Positions 61,007-64,000 of a DNA stretch of 64,000 bases are shown here, one piece after another. Numbering within the stretch: the first letter of the stretch is position 1; every line of letters begins with the position of its first letter. The stretch comes from Aquabacter sp040049275 (GTDB lineage Bacteria > Pseudomonadota > Alphaproteobacteria > Rhizobiales > Xanthobacteraceae), in assembly GCF_040049275.1 (NCBI RefSeq), contig NZ_JBDZDT010000001.1, positions 664,252-728,251 on the forward strand, given 5' to 3'. Made by a program: the position numbers and the translations under genes. Under the pieces are notes generated by a model. It was not told the origin of the DNA, made no database searches, and worked only from the letters and a program-made list of their open reading frames with translations.

Positions 61007-61771
61007 ATGTTCGGTGACTACAAGATGCACCCCAATAGCGGAGTGAATCCGCCTTATTCCCCGGCCTATCCGGTGGAGTGGGAATGTGCGCTCCGCACGC
61101 TCGAAGTGATGACGAGGGTCGACCAGAAGAAGGTCGCCGCGCTTCTGGCGGACACGCCGTTCGAACTTGTGAACGACCGCGTCGCCTTCCGCTTCATGGC
61201 CTCTCCCGGTCATACCCTCTCGCTGCACCAGGGGCGCATGTTCGACCTCATGGTGAGCGTCGCCGTGCGCTACGAGGATCTGTTCACGCAGACCCATATC
61301 TACATGTATTGCAGCGATCCCATGGGTATTGCCGCAGGCCGTGAGCTGTTCGGCTACACCAAGAAGGACTGCACCTTCCGCTTCGACGAGGCCGCCGACG
61401 GCAAGATCGAGGGATGGGTCAACCGCCGTGGCGTCCAGCTCGCGGACTTCTCCTTCACGCCCGATCCAGCCGCGCCCGTGGTGCGTCTCGTGGATGCGGC
61501 GGAGCAGCCGGGCGGCGAGATCCATGTCCGCCGCCTGCCGCATCCCGAGCGCCTGGAAACCGCCTACGCGGACATCGTCTACCGGCGCACGCCGCTGGCC
61601 TATTCGGCCCCCGTGCCGGGGCGGGTTTCCATGACCCTTCATCCGAGCGCGTTCGATCCGCTCACTGATCTGGAGCCGGAGATCCTGTCGGCCCAGTTCA
61701 TGGTCTCGGACGTCTATGGCGGCGGCTTCGCAGTGGAGGACCGACGACTGCTGAAGCGCCTCATTCCTTGA
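61007..61771 (+). CDS. Acetoacetate decarboxylase-like protein
   Basis: A 254-residue protein (GGAGAG before the ATG at 61007). The ADC landmarks are present: IYMYCSDPMGIAAGRELFGYTKKDCTFRF, in which the paired lysines include the Schiff-base Lys and GRE is the conserved lead-in. Family members decarboxylate beta-keto acids or catalyse aldol-type chemistry. With a hydroxyacid oxidase upstream it may act on the 2-oxo product or a condensation product; the reaction here is not predictable. Confidence 0.88.
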   Translation: MFGDYKMHPNSGVNPPYSPAYPVEWECALRTLEVMTRVDQKKVAALLADTPFELVNDRVAFRFMASPGHTLSLHQGRMFDLMVSVAVRYEDLFTQTHIYMYCSDPMGIAAGRELFGYTKKDCTFRFDEAADGKIEGWVNRRGVQLADFSFTPDPAAPVVRLVDAAEQPGGEIHVRRLPHPERLETAYADIVYRRTPLAYSAPVPGRVSMTLHPSAFDPLTDLEPEILSAQFMVSDVYGGGFAVEDRRLLKRLIP

Positions 61772-61825
61772 GGAACGGTCTGCATCGGGACCAGTGAAAA
61801 AAGCAAAACGGGAGGAACCTTTCAG

Positions 61826-63073
61826 ATGAACACGCACACATCCGCATCATGGACGGGCGCGCTGGCGCGCCGGTCCCTCCGGCTGGGCGCGGCGGCGGTC
61901 TTCGTCCTCGGTGCGCCGGCCTTCGCGCAGGAGGCCAAGCCGCTGAAGATCGGCGTGCTCACCGACATGTCGAGCCTCTATGCCGACGTGACGGGCAAGG
62001 GCTCGCTCGTGGCCACCCAGATGGCGGTGGAGGACTTCAACGCCGCGGGCAAGCCACTGAAGATCGAAGTGCTCCACGCCGACCACCAGAACAAGGCGGA
62101 TGTGGCGGCCTCCATCGCGCGCAAATGGATCGATCAGGATGGCGTCGACGTCATCGTGGACGTGCCCAATTCGGCGGTCGCGCTGGCGGTGGGCAACATC
62201 GTGCGTGAGAAAAACAAGGTGATGCTGGCTTCGGGGCCCTCATCCTCCGACCTCACGGGCAAGTCCTGCTCGCCCAACACCATCCACTGGACCTACGACA
62301 CCTATGCGCTGGCCACGGGCGCGGCGACCGCGGTTGTGGAATCCGGCGGCAAGACCTGGTTCACGCTGACCGCCGACTATGCCTTCGGCCATGCCATGGA
62401 GCAGGACGTCAAGAATGTGGTGACCCGCACCGGCGGAAAGGTCATCGGCAATGTGCGCGCGCCGCTCAATACGCAGGATTTCTCCTCCTTCCTGCTCCAG
62501 GCGCAGGCTTCCAAGGCACAAGTGGTTGGCCTCATCAATGCGGGCGGCGACACCATAAATTCCATAAAGCAGGCCGTGGAATTCGGCATCCCTGCTGGGG
62601 GCCAGCGGCTCGTGGCAACGGTGCTCTATATCACCGACGTGCACTCGCTGGGCCTGAAGGTGGCCCAGGGGCTGCAATTCACCGAGGCCTTTTACTGGGA
62701 CCTCAACGACGACACCCGCGCCTGGACCAAGCGCTTCGTGCCCCGCAATGAGGGGCGATATCCGAGCGCGCTTCATGCCGGTGCCTATGCCTCCGTGCTG
62801 CACTATCTGCGCGCGGCGAGCGCGGTGGGGAGCAGCACCGATGGCGCGGCGGTGGTTGCCAAGATGAAGGAACTGCCCACGGACGATCCGCTGTTCCGCA
62901 AGGGCAGCATCCGCGTGGACGGCCGCAAGCTGCACCCCATGTATCTGTTCCAGGTGAAGACCCCGGCCGAGTCCAAATATCCCTGGGACTATTACAACGT
63001 GGTCAAGACGATCCCGGCCGAGCAGGTCTGGCGTCCCCTCAGCGAGGGCGGCTGTTCCCTGGTGAAGCTGTGA
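61826..63073 (+). CDS. Liv-type ABC transporter substrate-binding protein
   Basis: A 415-residue protein with GGGAGGA upstream of the ATG at 61826. It has a signal peptide (AAAVFVLGAPAFAQ) and a type I periplasmic binding fold (LKIGVLTDMSSLYADVTGKG, DVIVDVPNSAVALAVGNIV). It resembles binding proteins of aromatic or branched organic acid importers. It overlaps the SDR gene start by 4 nt (GTGA). Confidence 0.92.
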   Translation: MNTHTSASWTGALARRSLRLGAAAVFVLGAPAFAQEAKPLKIGVLTDMSSLYADVTGKGSLVATQMAVEDFNAAGKPLKIEVLHADHQNKADVAASIARKWIDQDGVDVIVDVPNSAVALAVGNIVREKNKVMLASGPSSSDLTGKSCSPNTIHWTYDTYALATGAATAVVESGGKTWFTLTADYAFGHAMEQDVKNVVTRTGGKVIGNVRAPLNTQDFSSFLLQAQASKAQVVGLINAGGDTINSIKQAVEFGIPAGGQRLVATVLYITDVHSLGLKVAQGLQFTEAFYWDLNDDTRAWTKRFVPRNEGRYPSALHAGAYASVLHYLRAASAVGSSTDGAAVVAKMKELPTDDPLFRKGSIRVDGRKLHPMYLFQVKTPAESKYPWDYYNVVKTIPAEQVWRPLSEGGCSLVKL

Positions 63074-63816
63074 GCGTTGCGCTCGTGACGGGCGGTGGCG
63101 GCGGCATCGGCCGCGCCATCGCCCTGCGCCTCGCGGCCGGCGGGGCGGATGTGGCGGTGGTCGACATGGACGAGGGCCTTGGGGCGGAAACCGAGCGGCT
63201 GGTGGAGGAGACCGGCCGCAGGGCCCTGTTCCTGAAGGCCGATGTTTCCCGCAGCGAAGACGTGGCGGGGTTCGTCGCGCAGACCGAGGATCGCCTCGGC
63301 CCCATCCATGCCTTTGCCAACAATGCCGGCATCGAGGGCGTCGTCGCCCCCATCTTCGAGTATCCGGAGGATGTATTCGACCGGCTGCTGGCGGTGAATG
63401 CCAAGGGCGTGTTCCTCGGCCTGAAGCACGTGCTCGCACGCATGCGGACGCGGGGCGCGGGGGCGGTGGTCAACACCGCCTCCACGTCCGCTATCAGGGG
63501 CCGCGCCGGCCTTGCCGGCTATGTGGCCACCAAGCATGCGGTGCTCGGGCTCACGCGGGTCGCGGCCCTCGATGTGGCGGGCACGGGCATTCGGGTGAAC
63601 GCGGTGCTGCCGGGTCCCATCGAGACGCGCATGATCCATGCGCTGGATACCCAGGCGCAGCAGGCCGGGGGTATCAAGCGGGCGGGGGCTGAGGCCGCAT
63701 CGGCTTACGGGCGGCCCGAAGACGTGGCGGGCGTCGTCGCCTTCCTCTTGTCAGAGGAAGCCGGCCACGTAAATGGCGCCGCCTGGACGGTGGACGCGGG
63801 CTCGACGATTGCGTGA
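63070..63816 (+). CDS. SDR-family oxidoreductase (FabG-like)
   Basis: A 248-residue classical SDR from the GTG at 63070, overlapping the binding-protein stop. It has TGGGGGIGRAI (cofactor), NNAGIEG, catalytic STSAIRG Ser and YVATKHA (Tyr/Lys). The Asp at VVDMDEG favours NAD. It may oxidise or reduce the hydroxyacid or ketone intermediate of this pathway. Confidence 0.9.
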   Translation: MSVALVTGGGGGIGRAIALRLAAGGADVAVVDMDEGLGAETERLVEETGRRALFLKADVSRSEDVAGFVAQTEDRLGPIHAFANNAGIEGVVAPIFEYPEDVFDRLLAVNAKGVFLGLKHVLARMRTRGAGAVVNTASTSAIRGRAGLAGYVATKHAVLGLTRVAALDVAGTGIRVNAVLPGPIETRMIHALDTQAQQAGGIKRAGAEAASAYGRPEDVAGVVAFLLSEEAGHVNGAAWTVDAGSTIA

Positions 63817-63854
63817 TCCGCGCTTCCATTCCCACAACTGGAAGAATATCCACG

Positions 63855-64000
63855 ATGGCCAGAAAGTACGGGCTCTCGGACGTGCCCTTTATCGTTGAAG
63901 CAAGTGGACTGACGAAGGAATTCAAGGGTTTTGCGGCGGTCAAGAACGTCGACCTAAGGATTCGCCGGCACACCATTCACGCCCTGATCGGGCCGAATGG
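63855..64000 (+). CDS. Liv-type ABC transporter ATPase (LivG-like), 3' end outside the window
   Basis: The ATG at 63855 (GGAAGA upstream) opens a frame of 48 codons to the edge. It reads VEASGLTKEFKGFAAVKNVDLRI and stops within the Walker A motif (ALIGPNG). The family match and position after the binding protein indicate that the rest of the importer lies just to the right. Confidence 0.85.
   Translation, partial: MARKYGLSDVPFIVEASGLTKEFKGFAAVKNVDLRIRRHTIHALIGPN

Overview
This is a high-GC window from what looks like an alphaproteobacterium of the Hyphomicrobiales, plausibly a Xanthobacteraceae-type genome. The hints are the small DUF families typical of that order (DUF1285, DUF6111, DUF6968, DUF1513), an LdtR-like MarR regulator, a rhizobial-style type I secretion pair, and short GC-rich palindromic intergenic repeats. 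There is no rRNA gene, so the taxonomic call is inference.

Left third (1-13.8 kb): surface polysaccharide and secretion genes. A tightly coupled minus-strand operon (GT2 glycosyltransferase, methyltransferase, GT4 glycosyltransferase, plus a protein cut by the window edge) lies next to a small RTX calcium-binding protein and the ABC transporter and HlyD-type adaptor likely to export it. A divergent MarR-type regulator follows, then a second GT4 enzyme, a polysaccharide pyruvyl transferase and a secreted beta-propeller-like protein.

13.8-23.3 kb: a LysR regulator and a nitrilase face a six-gene minus-strand operon that encodes a complete Liv-type ABC importer and ends in an aldoxime dehydratase. 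Together they suggest import of an aldoxime or nitrile, dehydration to nitrile, and hydrolysis to acid. 23.8-31.6 kb: an iron-uptake-like cluster with two imelysin-family proteins, a multicopper oxidase, a di-haem oxidoreductase and a DUF1513 protein on one strand, and an FTR1/EfeU iron permease divergent from them.

31.8-52.7 kb: mostly core genes. These are a DUF2158 protein, the DUF1285-Nudix-DUF6111-cca operon, a MoxR/DUF58/DUF4159/large membrane protein operon, tandem DUF6968 genes, an SGNH acyltransferase, a putrescine-type PotGHI transporter, an EF-G-like GTPase, and a DUF4910/epimerase pair.

53-57.4 kb: a small degraded island inserted at the 3' end of tRNA-Thr(GGT). It has a frameshifted integrase, a frameshifted RES toxin gene, an HTH antitoxin with a frameshifted PIN toxin, and an intact HigBA-type pair. 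The RES and PIN genes each appear broken by one extra dinucleotide unit inside a short TC or TG repeat, which makes slipped-strand phase variation worth testing.

57.4-64 kb: an SDR gene that overlaps the island edge, then a GntR-type regulator with two predicted winged helices. It is divergent from a catabolic operon (alpha-hydroxyacid oxidase, acetoacetate decarboxylase-like enzyme, Liv-type binding protein, SDR, and the start of a LivG ATPase). The operon has a TTGACA promoter and a perfect 13+13 bp inverted repeat just downstream of the -10 box, a strong operator candidate.
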